From: Flavobacteriia bacterium
GTDB taxonomy: Bacteria > Bacteroidota > Bacteroidia > Flavobacteriales_D > Crocinitomicaceae
DNA length: 64,000 bases
Direction of reading: 5' to 3'
Assembly (NCBI GenBank): GCA_947446925.1
Contig: CANFHU010000002.1
Span: 124,001 to 188,000 of the forward strand
Each line of letters begins with the position of its first letter. Position 1 is the stretch's first letter. Below are positions 40,046-49,103 of the stretch, one piece after another. Made by a program: the position numbers and the translations under genes. The notes beneath the pieces were generated by a model. The model worked only from the letters and a program-made list of their open reading frames with translations, had not been told where the DNA came from and did no database searches.

Positions 40046-40962
40046 TACATTCTATGTTTGTAATCACTATTGATGGATATATAATTGTAATGAGGATCAA
40101 CAAAATAGATTATTGGCGTACAACTTATGGAAGCTTCTAATTCTTCAAATCCTAAAAACACTTCTGGTAGGTTTTTAAATAATGAACCTACAAATTGAAT
40201 AATGATCTTAGGATCTTCGGATAAAGCAGTAAGAGAACAACTTTCTGAACTGCCAAATGAAATTTCATTGATTTTATTTCCTTTTAAATCCAATATGATC
40301 ATATCACTTGAAAGTATTTCACTTACAACAAAATACTGATAGTTTTCTGATTTGTAATAATGAAATTTTAAATCTTTGATAGGATAATCAAATGGTTGAT
40401 TTCTTGCTAATTGTGAAAAAGGAAATTCGTTTGCACTTATTTTTTTCCAAACAAATGGTTGTAATTTCGTTAACTGGAATGGATTGGATTTTCCGATGGA
40501 CACCAAAATTCTGAATTCGTTCCCTAATTTAGTAACTACTTGATGATTGACTTCAAAACCAAACATAAAATCATCGGGAGATAACGTATTTTGTGCATCT
40601 TCTACATCAGCATACATATTGATTTTAGCGATCGATTTTAAAGTTGAAACAGGAATTTTTACTAATGCATTGGTTTCGTAATTGTAGAGATATACTGTGT
40701 CTTTTTCTGCTGTTTTTGTGCCTTGTAACAAGCGTTTTCGATATACGTCGGTAAGCATGACACGTTGGATGTCTGTTGGGTTTTCTGGTAAAATACCAAT
40801 CGAATCCATGAATTGTTCGTTAGCATAGATGTCAGATAATGAAATAAATCCGGTTTTCTGATTGTTTGCTAACGTATATTGACTCAAGGTAAAAATAGCG
40901 AGAGATTGAGCATAGGTTCCAAGTGCGAAGAACACCCAAATAAATAAAATCAAATATTTCAT
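40045..40962 (-). CDS. Secreted protein, paralogue of 42981-43904
   Basis: A 305-residue protein with a signal peptide (residues 1-18, GTYAQ). It is about 55-60% identical by eye to the 307-residue protein at 42981-43904, including YNYETNALVK.PVS, KLQPFVWKKIS and PIKDLKFHYYKSENY. Both N-terminal halves keep GFISLSD.Y.NE.F.DSIGILP. No known family was recognised. It is coupled by TAATG to the following FG-GAP-like gene. Confidence 0.65.
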   Translation of the reverse strand: MKYLILFIWVFFALGTYAQSLAIFTLSQYTLANNQKTGFISLSDIYANEQFMDSIGILPENPTDIQRVMLTDVYRKRLLQGTKTAEKDTVYLYNYETNALVKIPVSTLKSIAKINMYADVEDAQNTLSPDDFMFGFEVNHQVVTKLGNEFRILVSIGKSNPFQLTKLQPFVWKKISANEFPFSQLARNQPFDYPIKDLKFHYYKSENYQYFVVSEILSSDMIILDLKGNKINEISFGSSESCSLTALSEDPKIIIQFVGSLFKNLPEVFLGFEELEASISCTPIIYFVDPHYNYISINSDYKHRM

Positions 40963-40997
40963 ACTGAAAAATAAGGAATTAAAGCAACTAAGTATGT

Positions 40998-41546
40998 TTA
41001 ATCATTCAATACCTTCCACAAAATCTTCGCGATGTTGTTGGCATCATCTATACCTCGGTGGTGGATTCCTTCTAATGGAATGTTCAAAAACTTAAGCGCA
41101 CCATCCATACCAAGTTCGTGACCCAGTTTGTTTTTAAGGGCAAACAAGGTTTTCACATTAATGTGAGAAGGTCCCATAGGATAACCAATCCCCATATCGG
41201 TACACTGACGACGAATTTGATTCATGTCGTATGCACCGAAACTTGCCCATGCTCGTGATGGAGTTTCGTACTCTTTCTTTAAAATTCGAAAAGCTTCTTG
41301 TAGCGTTATTCCTTCCTTTTCTACCAATTCAGGTGTTATGGTTGTTAGTTCCGTACAAAATTCACTGACAACTGAACGTTCAGGTTTAACAATGATACCG
41401 CGGTTATTTGTGATTTCTCCTGTATAAACATCCAACAAACACACTCCAATTTCAATGATTTCGTTTACCATTCCTTCTGGTGTTGGACCATTCCAACACG
41501 TTGCTTCTAAATCGATGATTACTATTTTATCTAATTTTTTCGCCAT
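40998..41546 (-). CDS. DEDDh 3'-5' exonuclease (ERI-1/KapD-like)
   Basis: A 182-residue RNase T/DnaQ-superfamily exonuclease. Exo I (IDLEATCWNG), Exo II (SFGAYDMNQI) and Exo III (HRGIDDANNIA) supply the DEDDh metal and general-base residues. The sequence is closest in style to stand-alone ERI-1/KapD-like nucleases acting on RNA or DNA 3' ends rather than to the polymerase epsilon subunit. It lies 5 bp downstream of the immunity-like gene 41552-41929. Confidence 0.9.
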   Translation of the reverse strand: MAKKLDKIVIIDLEATCWNGPTPEGMVNEIIEIGVCLLDVYTGEITNNRGIIVKPERSVVSEFCTELTTITPELVEKEGITLQEAFRILKKEYETPSRAWASFGAYDMNQIRRQCTDMGIGYPMGPSHINVKTLFALKNKLGHELGMDGALKFLNIPLEGIHHRGIDDANNIAKILWKVLND

Positions 41547-41551
41547 ACTAT

Positions 41552-41929
41552 TTATACTTTAGTTCCATTCAAAGGAGACTCTAATAAAAAATCTCTCCAT
41601 GCAATAATTATTTCCTTAAAATCTACAGTTGGAATACTAAACGAATCTGAATTTTCTGGATAAAAAATAACTAAATCTAAATAAATAGTTATTTGAATAG
41701 TCTCACTTCCATTGTCTAGTTCGCTTTCCTCTTCATTTAATACAGTCTCAATATCAGGTAAGAGTAATTCATCAATATCACTTGAACGACTCCAACTGTA
41801 TAAAAAAGTGGTTAAAAATTTATTATTTGTAGACGGTATTTTATCAATGTCCTTAATTTTTGTAACTGGACCTTCATAAACTGAGTTATAAAAATTAATT
41901 TTATATTTATCTATTATCCCTTGATTCAT
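41552..41929 (-). CDS. Small acidic immunity-like protein (family 1 paralogue)
   Basis: A 125-residue acidic protein. The Met at 41929 (MNQGIIDKYKINF) is chosen because it aligns with the start of 30875-31288; the open frame runs back to 41986 with unlike residues. The C terminus DFKEIIIAWRDFLLESPLNG is the family hallmark. Function is unknown; an immunity role is inferred. A truncated relative lies immediately upstream. Confidence 0.6.
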   Translation of the reverse strand: MNQGIIDKYKINFYNSVYEGPVTKIKDIDKIPSTNNKFLTTFLYSWSRSSDIDELLLPDIETVLNEEESELDNGSETIQITIYLDLVIFYPENSDSFSIPTVDFKEIIIAWRDFLLESPLNGTKV

Positions 41930-41978
41930 AATTGATTTGTTTTTAATGAATTTATTCATAGTTATGTTATAAACTATT

Positions 41979-42113
41979 TTAATCAATTAATTCACTATTA
42001 GTACTAGAACAAGAATAGCCATTCAAAGTTGTAGTTTCTAAAAAACACCTCCATGTTTCGGTGATATAAATGCTCATTTTATATGGTTCATTTGGTACAA
42101 TAATATTTGTCAT
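41979..42113 (-). pseudogene. C-terminal fragment of an immunity-like paralogue
   Basis: A 44-codon frame, MTNIIVPNEPYKMS followed by ITETWRCFLETTTLNGYS and a Ser-rich end. It aligns with the last ~45 residues of 30875-31288 (IMPTTDFKEI ... AWRDFLETPPLHGSS). The N-terminal two thirds are missing, so I read it as a decayed or recombined copy. Confidence 0.6.
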
Positions 42114-42118
42114 AAATA

Positions 42119-42748
42119 TTAATTTGATGGTGGTGGTAGAATATTACCATTCATATAATATCGAATAAAGTTTTCGGATTTCTCTGTTAATGATGCTAAC
42201 TCAGCAATGTCATCTTCATTATTTCTGAAAATTAAATCATCTTGATAACTACCTGGATTATATGATATTAATATTAAAGAACCATCGTAGTCATAACTTG
42301 CATCAAATACTAAATCTGTTTCAAATTCTTTATTTTTGTCATAGTATGATTTGATGGTATGAGAAAAGTCATACTGATTTGTTTCTATTATAAATGGTGA
42401 ATCACATATTACATTTCCTAATTGGTCATATAATTTATTTAAACAACCAACCAATGAATTGTTTTTATCATAAATATTATAAGATTCTAAACTAAAATCA
42501 TTTACAACGGATTTTTTAACAATGAAAATATATGTTAGAAGTTTATCTAGTAAAGTTTCAATTATCTCACTTTCAATTTCATCTGTTCTTAAAAAATAAT
42601 AAATACTATGTAATATTTTATTTTCAAAATATTCTTTAGTTACTATTTCATTGTTACTATCAAAATATACTTTATAATAATTTATTGAATTATTAATCTG
42701 ATTGTTAGTTAATTCATCATTAAATTCGTTAAAGTATTTAATTTTCAT
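42119..42748 (-). CDS. Cytoplasmic acidic protein of unknown function
   Basis: A 209-residue acidic, Asn/Tyr-rich protein without signal peptide or membrane segment. The N-terminal region has FDSNNEIVTKEYFEN and the middle has IYDKNNSLVGCLNKLYDQLGNVI. The YYDK/YDQLGN pattern recalls short repeat units seen in toxin-immunity neighbourhoods, but I cannot name a family. It lies 5 bp upstream of the family 1 fragment, so it belongs to the same small-gene cluster. Confidence 0.55.
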   Translation of the reverse strand: MKIKYFNEFNDELTNNQINNSINYYKVYFDSNNEIVTKEYFENKILHSIYYFLRTDEIESEIIETLLDKLLTYIFIVKKSVVNDFSLESYNIYDKNNSLVGCLNKLYDQLGNVICDSPFIIETNQYDFSHTIKSYYDKNKEFETDLVFDASYDYDGSLILISYNPGSYQDDLIFRNNEDDIAELASLTEKSENFIRYYMNGNILPPPSN

Positions 42749-42980
42749 TAGTATTATAGATAAAACATTAATTTCTACTAAAAATAAGTATTATTCTGTA
42801 TACTAGCAATTAATGAAGGGCATTTTAGTATGTGGTAAAACCAAGAATACACTTTTCTAAATTACCATTGAACTTATCGTAGCTAATCTGAACTATCCAA
42901 TACGATCGGAATTTTTTCTCCCTACATCTGAAAAATTTGTGTCGGAAAGTAGTGAATGTAGACTTTTATCTGTTTAAATA

Positions 42981-43904
42981 CTAATGTCGATTATCACAAT
43001 TGATCGTAAGGGGGGAGAGTGTTGGGTAAACAAAATAAATTTTATTACACGAAAAAACAATGGTTTCAAATCCTAGAAAAACTTCGGGTTGACTCTCAAA
43101 TAAAGTACCTACGAATTGTGTTTTATATTGAGTTCCTTCTACAATTTTAGCGATAGAAGAACTTTCAGAGTTTGAGAATACTATTTCATTGACTTTATTT
43201 CCGATTAAATCTAAAATTACCAGATGTCGCGAAAACATATCACTTACAACAAAATACTTATAGTTTTCTGATTTGTAATAATGAAATTTTAAATCTTTAA
43301 TGGGGGTAGAAATTTGTTGTTTGTTATTCATTTTTGAAAAAGGAAATTCCTTGTCGCTAATTTTTTTCCACACAAATGGTTGTAATTTTTGCAGTTTGAA
43401 AGGGTTGGACGTTCCAATGTAAACGAATACCCTTGCTACGTCTCCTAATTCTTTGAGAACTTGATTATTCACTTCCATTCCATACATGAAATCGTTTGGA
43501 TTAGCTGGTTGTACTAAATCTTCTTCGTGTGCATAGTCATTGATTTTAGCAATTGTTTTGATGGATGAAACAGGCGTTTTTACTAATGCATTGGTTTCGT
43601 AATTGTAGAGGTAAACTGTATCTTTTTCCGTTGACTTCGTTCCTTCCAATAAGCGTTTTCGAAAAATGCTAGCGAGTGGGACACGTTGAAAATTTGAAGC
43701 GTTTTTCGGCAAAATCCCTATGGAGTCTAAAAATTTTTCGTTGTCGTATTTGTCGGACAAGGAAATAAACCCCGTTTTTGTATTGTTCGCAGCAGTATAT
43801 TGATTTAGGGTAAATAGTTCGATGGTTTGTGTATAGGCAAAAAATCCTATTAGAATGGAAAGGGTTAATACGATACTTTTCATATTCTTATCTTTTGGAT
43901 TCAA
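42981..43904 (-). CDS. Secreted protein, paralogue of 40045-40962
   Basis: A 307-residue protein. A signal peptide begins at the in-frame Met at residue 8 (MKSIVLTLSILIGFFAYTQ), which would move the start to 43883. The sequence aligns end to end with the 40045-40962 product, with the best identity in the central YLYNYETNALVK and KDLKFHYYKSENY regions. Function is unknown. The pair brackets the exonuclease and immunity-like genes, suggesting a block duplication followed by insertion or divergence. Confidence 0.65.
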   Translation of the reverse strand: MNPKDKNMKSIVLTLSILIGFFAYTQTIELFTLNQYTAANNTKTGFISLSDKYDNEKFLDSIGILPKNASNFQRVPLASIFRKRLLEGTKSTEKDTVYLYNYETNALVKTPVSSIKTIAKINDYAHEEDLVQPANPNDFMYGMEVNNQVLKELGDVARVFVYIGTSNPFKLQKLQPFVWKKISDKEFPFSKMNNKQQISTPIKDLKFHYYKSENYKYFVVSDMFSRHLVILDLIGNKVNEIVFSNSESSSIAKIVEGTQYKTQFVGTLFESQPEVFLGFETIVFSCNKIYFVYPTLSPLTINCDNRH

Positions 43905-44034
43905 TGGATACTATGGAAAGGTTTTTCTTCAGTTATCAAGTCTTCTAAAAATTAACAATATATCCCTAAGACCCTAAATTTAAATAACTTTTTCCGATTT
44001 TTTTAGACAAAGAATACTTTAATCGAGTGTTTTC

Positions 44035-44391
44035 TCAATACGCTTGAACTAAAATTTCAGTTGGAATATTTAACGCTAAATGTATTTTTCGAATCATCTC
44101 AAGTGTCAATTTTCTTTTTTTATTTAAAATTTCACTAACACGACTTTTTAAACCAATGATTTTTACCAAATCGGATTGTGTGTAACCCATTTGTTCCATA
44201 CGAAATTTGATTGCTTCAATTGGATCGGGTAGGTCAATCGGAAAATACATACTTTCATATTTTTCAATAAGTAGACCTAAAATTTCCAATTCATCCCCTT
44301 CAGGCGAACCTTTTTTAGCATCAAATATCACCTCTAAACGATCAAGCGCTTCTTGGTAATCTTGTTCTTTTTTAATTGGTTTAATATTCAT
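44035..44391 (-). CDS. higA: HigA-type antitoxin (XRE helix-turn-helix)
   Basis: A 118-residue antitoxin. The C-terminal half is an XRE-type helix-turn-helix (KFRMEQMGYTQSDLVKIIGL then SRVSEILNKKRKLTLEMIRKI). It follows the toxin gene by 2 bp; toxin-first order is characteristic of higBA. The complex is expected to bind its own promoter. Confidence 0.88.
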   Translation of the reverse strand: MNIKPIKKEQDYQEALDRLEVIFDAKKGSPEGDELEILGLLIEKYESMYFPIDLPDPIEAIKFRMEQMGYTQSDLVKIIGLKSRVSEILNKKRKLTLEMIRKIHLALNIPTEILVQAY

Positions 44392-44393
44392 AA

Positions 44394-44687
44394 TTAAATA
44401 GTTGATGCGTTAATCTTATCGTATTCTTTGTGCGTACCAATGAATCGTATCCAAACCATCGCGTATTCATATGAGATTTTAACGATTAATCGATAATTAT
44501 TGCCTTTAATATTGAAAACAACTCTGTTATCCATCAGAAAACTTGCGCTAGGATATTCATTTTTAATATCTCTAGGTGATTTCCATTCAGCTTTCGAAGC
44601 CTCTTGAAACCATGCTTTCAATTGCTGTTGACAATCTGCATGTTTTTCCCAAAATTCTCTCAATATTTTCGGCGAAATGACTCTCAT
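44394..44687 (-). CDS. higB: HigB-type mRNA interferase toxin
   Basis: A 97-residue toxin of the HigB family. The N-terminal MRVISPKILREFWEKHADC, the ENP-like KAEWKSPRDIKNEYPSASFL region and the strand VFNIKGNNYRLIVKISYE match the family, ending in WIRFIGTHKEYDKI. Members cleave mRNA on the ribosome. It is first in the operon, 2 bp ahead of higA. Confidence 0.9.
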   Translation of the reverse strand: MRVISPKILREFWEKHADCQQQLKAWFQEASKAEWKSPRDIKNEYPSASFLMDNRVVFNIKGNNYRLIVKISYEYAMVWIRFIGTHKEYDKINASTI

Positions 44688-44810
44688 TAGGTACTTTTAA
44701 ACAAATATACAAAAAAAAGTTCCCTTATTGGGAATTATGTGTGATTATTCGCTTTTTATTTCTATATCCAAACTTATTTTTATCCTTATCTTTGTTTTAA
44801 AATCATACGT

Positions 44811-45590
44811 ATGAAGCGATTGTCTGTCCTAATATTTGGAGTTACTGCCTTGTTTTTAAGTTCGTGTTCGGAACAAAAAGAAGAGGAAAAGGTGACGGAT
44901 GAATTTTTTAAAAAGAAAGAAAAAGAAGTGGTGTTACCCTTTGAGCAACAAGTGATACGTGAAGTAGAAGGTCGTTTGTCCATCCCGCGCAATGAGAAAT
45001 ACACCTATGCGGTACACAAAGCGTTTTTAAATCCGGATAACGAAGAAGATGCGATTATCACCGTCAATCGTTACAACTTTGCATTGGAGGAAGCGAGTCG
45101 TTCTGCAAATCCTGCTAAAAATGCAGAAATGGGGTACATTGGTAACTACAATTACTTTATTTATTACGATGGGAAATTGAAGAAATTCTCTAATCCAATC
45201 AAGGTTCCTTCTAGTCCTAAAGCACCGTTGAAAGTCATTTTTGAGAACATCCAGTCGGAAGTTTACAAGGATATTACCATCGAATACCGCATTCGAAATT
45301 CTGCGTTTAGAAATTATTACCTCATCGCGAATGGAAACATCCAAATCATGTTCCAATGGAAATTGTTTGACAATGTTGGAACCGCTTATCCTGAAGCGAA
45401 TTTCATCACCTACGACAAAGGTTCGATGAGTTTGTTTAAAGACATTTTGATTTACACCGGGAAGATTAAAAATTATTCACCAGCCATCTCGGATGTGTAT
45501 ACCTACAACCCAGAGATTGAAAAAGCAGGAGGTTTACAGTACCGCTTTTTTTATGACCCGAGAAGTTTGAAGTACATGACGAGGGAGTGA
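44811..45590 (+). CDS. Lipoprotein of unknown function
   Basis: A 259-residue lipoprotein: MKRLSVLIFGVTALFLSSC, with Cys19 as the acylated residue, followed by a Lys/Glu-rich tether. The body is beta-rich, with no recognised family. The last codons (TRE then TGA) run into a GAGTGATGAGTGACGAAAG repeat, so the extreme C terminus may be repeat-derived. Confidence 0.7.
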   Translation: MKRLSVLIFGVTALFLSSCSEQKEEEKVTDEFFKKKEKEVVLPFEQQVIREVEGRLSIPRNEKYTYAVHKAFLNPDNEEDAIITVNRYNFALEEASRSANPAKNAEMGYIGNYNYFIYYDGKLKKFSNPIKVPSSPKAPLKVIFENIQSEVYKDITIEYRIRNSAFRNYYLIANGNIQIMFQWKLFDNVGTAYPEANFITYDKGSMSLFKDILIYTGKIKNYSPAISDVYTYNPEIEKAGGLQYRFFYDPRSLKYMTRE

Positions 45591-45622
45591 TGAGTGACGA
45601 AAGTGATGAGTGACGAAGAGAC
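45585..45622. repeat. GAGTGAYGA tandem repeat at a gene end
   Basis: Three to four units of GAGTGATGA/GAGTGACGA overlapping the lipoprotein stop codon, related to the tracts at 14457-14477, 24504-24550 and 49052-49070. Confidence 0.65.
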
Positions 45623-45652
45623 GTTTGACCATTAAGAAATTGATTGATTCAT

Positions 45653-45689
45653 AGGTTTCCCTCCTTGAGGAGGGATTAAGGGAGGTGAC
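45653..45689. repeat. 37-bp CCCTCC-hairpin repeat, copy 2
   Basis: Identical to 27630-27666. It lies between the lipoprotein gene and the GlcD-type gene. Confidence 0.8.
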
Positions 45690-45787
45690 AGAAATAAACA
45701 ATCTTAATTCCCTCAACCTCGGCAAAGCCGACTTTAACTTTAACCTTTACTTCTTAATTTCTCAATGGTGAAAAAAATATTAAAAAC

Positions 45788-47185
45788 ATGAATTACAACA
45801 AAATTACAACAGAAGATATCACATTTTTCACTTCCATTGTAGGGGAAAGATGTACAACAAAAGCGGAGTTGTTAGCCGAATATGGCCACGATCAGACAGA
45901 AGATTTGGTGTTTTTGCCAGAGGTGTTGGTGCGACCAGAAACAACGGAAGAAGTAGCGAAAATTGTTGCATATTGCCACGTGCATACAATTCCTGTGACG
46001 CCATCTGGAGCGCGTACGGGATTGAGTGGTGGTGCGTTGCCTATAAAAGGGGGAGTTGCGCTATCCATGGAACGTTTCAATAAAATCATCGAAATTGACG
46101 AGAAAAATCATCAAGTAACGGTTGAACCAGGAGTAATTACACAAGTCTTACAAGATGCAGTTCGTGAGGTTGGTTTGTTTTACCCTCCCGATCCTGCGAG
46201 TAAAGGAAGTTGCTTTATTGGTGGGAATGTATCCGAAAATTCAGGCGGACCTAAAGCGGTGAAATATGGCGTAACCAAAGATTATGTGTTGAATTTAGAA
46301 GTGGTGCTTCCGACTGGAGATGTCATTTGGACGGGCGCGAATGTATTGAAAAATGCAACGGGATATAACCTAACACAGTTGTTGGTTGGTAGTGAAGGAA
46401 CGTTAGGAGTAATTACGAAAATTGTCTTGCGTTTGATTCCACATCCAACGGAAGATTTGTTGATGTTGGTGCCATTTTACGATGCGGAAAAAGCGTGTGA
46501 AGCAGTCGCGGCGATTTTTCGAGCGGGAATCACGCCAAGTGGCTTGGAATTCATGGAACGCGATGCACTCTTATGGACGATGCAATACGAAACGGAGTCG
46601 GTAGTGGAAGTGAGAGATAATCACGCAGCACATTTATTGATTGAAGTTGATGGGTTTGATTTGGATGCATTGATGGTGTCTTGTGAGGAAATTACAAAGG
46701 TGTTGGAGAACTTCGAAACGGATGAAATATTGTTCGCAGAAAGTCAAGCACAAAAAGACCAGTTGTGGAAACTACGCAGAAAAGTAGGGGAGGCTGTGAA
46801 ATCACACTCTATCTACAAAGAAGAAGATACAGTTGTTCCACGTTATGAATTACCGAAATTATTATCGGCTGTAAAACGCATCGGAAATCACTATGGATTC
46901 AAATCGGTGTGTTATGGTCACGCGGGGGATGGTAATTTGCATGTGAACATTATTAAAGGCGATTTATCCGACGATTTCTGGGACAATGAACTTTCCAAAG
47001 CGATTTCAGAGTTATTCATCGAAGTCCTTGCATTGGGAGGAACTATCTCCGGAGAACATGGAATTGGTTTAGTACAAAAACAATACATGTCATTAGCGTT
47101 TTCAGAGGTTCAGTTGAATTTAATGCGCTCAATCAAAACGGTATTTGACCCGAAAGGGATTTTGAATCCTGGGAAGATATTTTAA
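45788..47185 (+). CDS. FAD-binding oxidoreductase (GlcD/D-lactate dehydrogenase family)
   Basis: A 465-residue flavoenzyme of the FAD-binding type 4 / FAD-oxidase C family, oxidising D-2-hydroxy acids such as glycolate, D-lactate or D-2-hydroxyglutarate. FAD-binding landmarks are VTPSGARTGLSGGALPIKGG, the GGNVSENSGGPKAVKYG stretch and GSEGTLGVITKI. The C-terminal domain has the metal/substrate region CYGHAGDGNLHVNI and GTISGEHGIG. Length fits GlcD. lhgO in this window handles the opposite hydroxyglutarate enantiomer, but a link is only a guess. Confidence 0.92.
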   Translation: MNYNKITTEDITFFTSIVGERCTTKAELLAEYGHDQTEDLVFLPEVLVRPETTEEVAKIVAYCHVHTIPVTPSGARTGLSGGALPIKGGVALSMERFNKIIEIDEKNHQVTVEPGVITQVLQDAVREVGLFYPPDPASKGSCFIGGNVSENSGGPKAVKYGVTKDYVLNLEVVLPTGDVIWTGANVLKNATGYNLTQLLVGSEGTLGVITKIVLRLIPHPTEDLLMLVPFYDAEKACEAVAAIFRAGITPSGLEFMERDALLWTMQYETESVVEVRDNHAAHLLIEVDGFDLDALMVSCEEITKVLENFETDEILFAESQAQKDQLWKLRRKVGEAVKSHSIYKEEDTVVPRYELPKLLSAVKRIGNHYGFKSVCYGHAGDGNLHVNIIKGDLSDDFWDNELSKAISELFIEVLALGGTISGEHGIGLVQKQYMSLAFSEVQLNLMRSIKTVFDPKGILNPGKIF

Positions 47186-47300
47186 TTTGTCCTTCGACTG
47201 GCTCAGGATACTATTTTGAAAATTAGTTATCCTTCGGCAAGCTCAGGATAAAATTTGAAGATGGGAGAATGTGTAAATTTTTCAATGTAAAAATGTAACA

Positions 47301-48065
47301 ATGATGATTTCTAGACAGTTTTTATTTTTGTTTTTACTATTGGTGTCAAATCTAAGTTTTTCCCAAGACCTAACCCCTTACAACGAAGATTTTGAGTTTG
47401 AGGTGATGAACGAAGATGAGGTCATTCAAACAAATGATTCCTTATACGCTTTGATTATAGATGCGGGAAATTCGGTGAAAAACATCGAAACTTCGTTGAA
47501 GAATAACCCGCAATTGCGCGAAGTGAAACTGATGGCTTCTTCACAAGAAATACTAGATGTAATCGGACGAGTGAAATTAGACTCCTTGTTTTTTTTAGTT
47601 ATTGAAAATTATACTGGGACAACATTAAATTTACCAGTGATCAAAAGCCTAGAGTTTTTACAAATACATGCTACGGAATTAAAATCGTTAGACATCTCTA
47701 AATCTTTATTGTCGCACTTGGAAATTTTAGAAATGGATGCTCCTAATTTAGTAAGTTGGAAATCGGAAACGACTTATCCTGCATTAAGTTTGATAGATTT
47801 GGATGCTCCACGATTGACTTTATTTCCAATTTTAAACATGCCTAAAATTAACGAGTTTAGTTACAGTTGTTCCTTCAAAGAAATCCCCAAGAATTTGTGT
47901 ACTTACAAAGGATTGGAAATGATTTCTTTCGAAAATTTTTGTCCTGTGAAAGTCGATAAATGCCTGGTTGCGATGGTCGAAAAAGGTGAGTATTCAAACT
48001 TGACAGTATACGACAAACAAGATGGTAAGATTTTAATGGATATAAATTCGAAGGATAAAGAATAA
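47301..48065 (+). CDS. Secreted leucine-rich-repeat-like protein
   Basis: A 254-residue protein with a signal peptide (about 1-21, NLSFSQ). The middle carries irregular leucine-rich units (LREVKLMASSQEIL, LEFLQIHATELKSLDISKS, LEILEMDAPNLVSWKS, LSLIDLDAPRLTLFPIL) with ~22-25-residue spacing. Role unknown. It shares orientation with its neighbours but sits 115 bp after the previous gene. Confidence 0.65.
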   Translation: MMISRQFLFLFLLLVSNLSFSQDLTPYNEDFEFEVMNEDEVIQTNDSLYALIIDAGNSVKNIETSLKNNPQLREVKLMASSQEILDVIGRVKLDSLFFLVIENYTGTTLNLPVIKSLEFLQIHATELKSLDISKSLLSHLEILEMDAPNLVSWKSETTYPALSLIDLDAPRLTLFPILNMPKINEFSYSCSFKEIPKNLCTYKGLEMISFENFCPVKVDKCLVAMVEKGEYSNLTVYDKQDGKILMDINSKDKE

Positions 48066-48087
48066 TCTGTTTATCTATTTTAGTGTT

Positions 48088-48993
48088 ATGCGCGTTTATT
48101 TTGATCTAACATACATTCATCCAGTTCCTGAAGGGCATAAATTTCCGATGGAAAAATACGATTTGATTCCAAAACAACTACTGTATGAAGGTGTAATTAC
48201 CGAGGATCAACTTATTTCTCCTGAGGTGGTCGCATTAGAACACGTGTTGAAAGTGCACGATGGGGTATACGTACAACGCTTGTTAGCATGTGCATTAACT
48301 CCGCGGGAACAACGCGTGAGTGGATTTGTGCATTCGCCAGAATTGATAGCACGTGAATTACGTATCATGGAAGGTACGCGTTTAGCAGCAAAATATGCCT
48401 ATGAACATAAATCGATTGCTTTGAATGTTGCAGGTGGTACACACCATGCATATAGTAATCGCGCTGAAGGATTTTGTTTACTCAATGACCAAGCTATAGC
48501 TGCGAAGTGGTTGTTGGATACTACATCCGTTGAAAAAGTATTAATCATCGATCTAGATGTGCATCAAGGGAATGGAACTGCAGAAATATTCAAAAACGAA
48601 CCAGCAGTTTTCTCTTTTAGTATGCATGGTCGTAATAATTATCCTTTACAAAAAGAACAGTCCGACTTGGATGTTCCCTTGGAGGATGGGTGTGATGATG
48701 AAACGTTTTTGGATTTACTTAAAACATCTTTGCAACAAATTGAAAATCAATTTACCCCTGATTTTATTTTTTACCAATGCGGAGTTGATATACTTAAAAC
48801 CGATGCATTAGGTAAATTAGCTGTTTCCATGGAAGGATGTAAACAAAGGGATGAAATCGTTTTTCAGTTTGCGAAACATTTGGATGTACCAGTTGTTTGT
48901 TCTATGGGAGGTGGTTATAGCAAAGAAATAAAATACATTGTCGATGCCCATGTAAATACGTTCAAATTAGCAACTAACTATTGGGATTATTGA
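48088..48993 (+). CDS. Histone-deacetylase-family zinc hydrolase
   Basis: A 301-residue member of the HDAC/AcuC superfamily. The active-site residues are visible: the His-His pair in GGTHHAYSNRAEGFCLLND, the zinc ligands in DLDVHQGNGT, and the third ligand Asp in QCGVDILKTDALGKLAVS, with GGGYS at the end. Bacterial members deacetylate acetylated polyamines or acetyl-lysine in proteins such as acetyl-CoA synthetase. The substrate is not deducible here. Confidence 0.92.
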   Translation: MRVYFDLTYIHPVPEGHKFPMEKYDLIPKQLLYEGVITEDQLISPEVVALEHVLKVHDGVYVQRLLACALTPREQRVSGFVHSPELIARELRIMEGTRLAAKYAYEHKSIALNVAGGTHHAYSNRAEGFCLLNDQAIAAKWLLDTTSVEKVLIIDLDVHQGNGTAEIFKNEPAVFSFSMHGRNNYPLQKEQSDLDVPLEDGCDDETFLDLLKTSLQQIENQFTPDFIFYQCGVDILKTDALGKLAVSMEGCKQRDEIVFQFAKHLDVPVVCSMGGGYSKEIKYIVDAHVNTFKLATNYWDY

Positions 48994-49051
48994 ATATCAG
49001 TCAATAAGTTCACCCTTCACTCTTCACCCTTCACCTTTCACTTCGTCACTT

Positions 49052-49096
49052 CCGTCACTCGTCACTCATCACGGTCCCTGAGGCTCTCGAAGGGCC
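49052..49096 (-). repeat. REP-like element, inverted copy
   Basis: On the minus strand it reads GGCCCTTCGAGAGCCTCAGG, then GACCGTGATGAGTGACGAG, the same order as 14432-14477. To its left (49010-49050) is a degenerate tandem of TTCACCC/TTCACTC units. Confidence 0.78.
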
Positions 49097-49103
49097 GTAT
49101 CTC

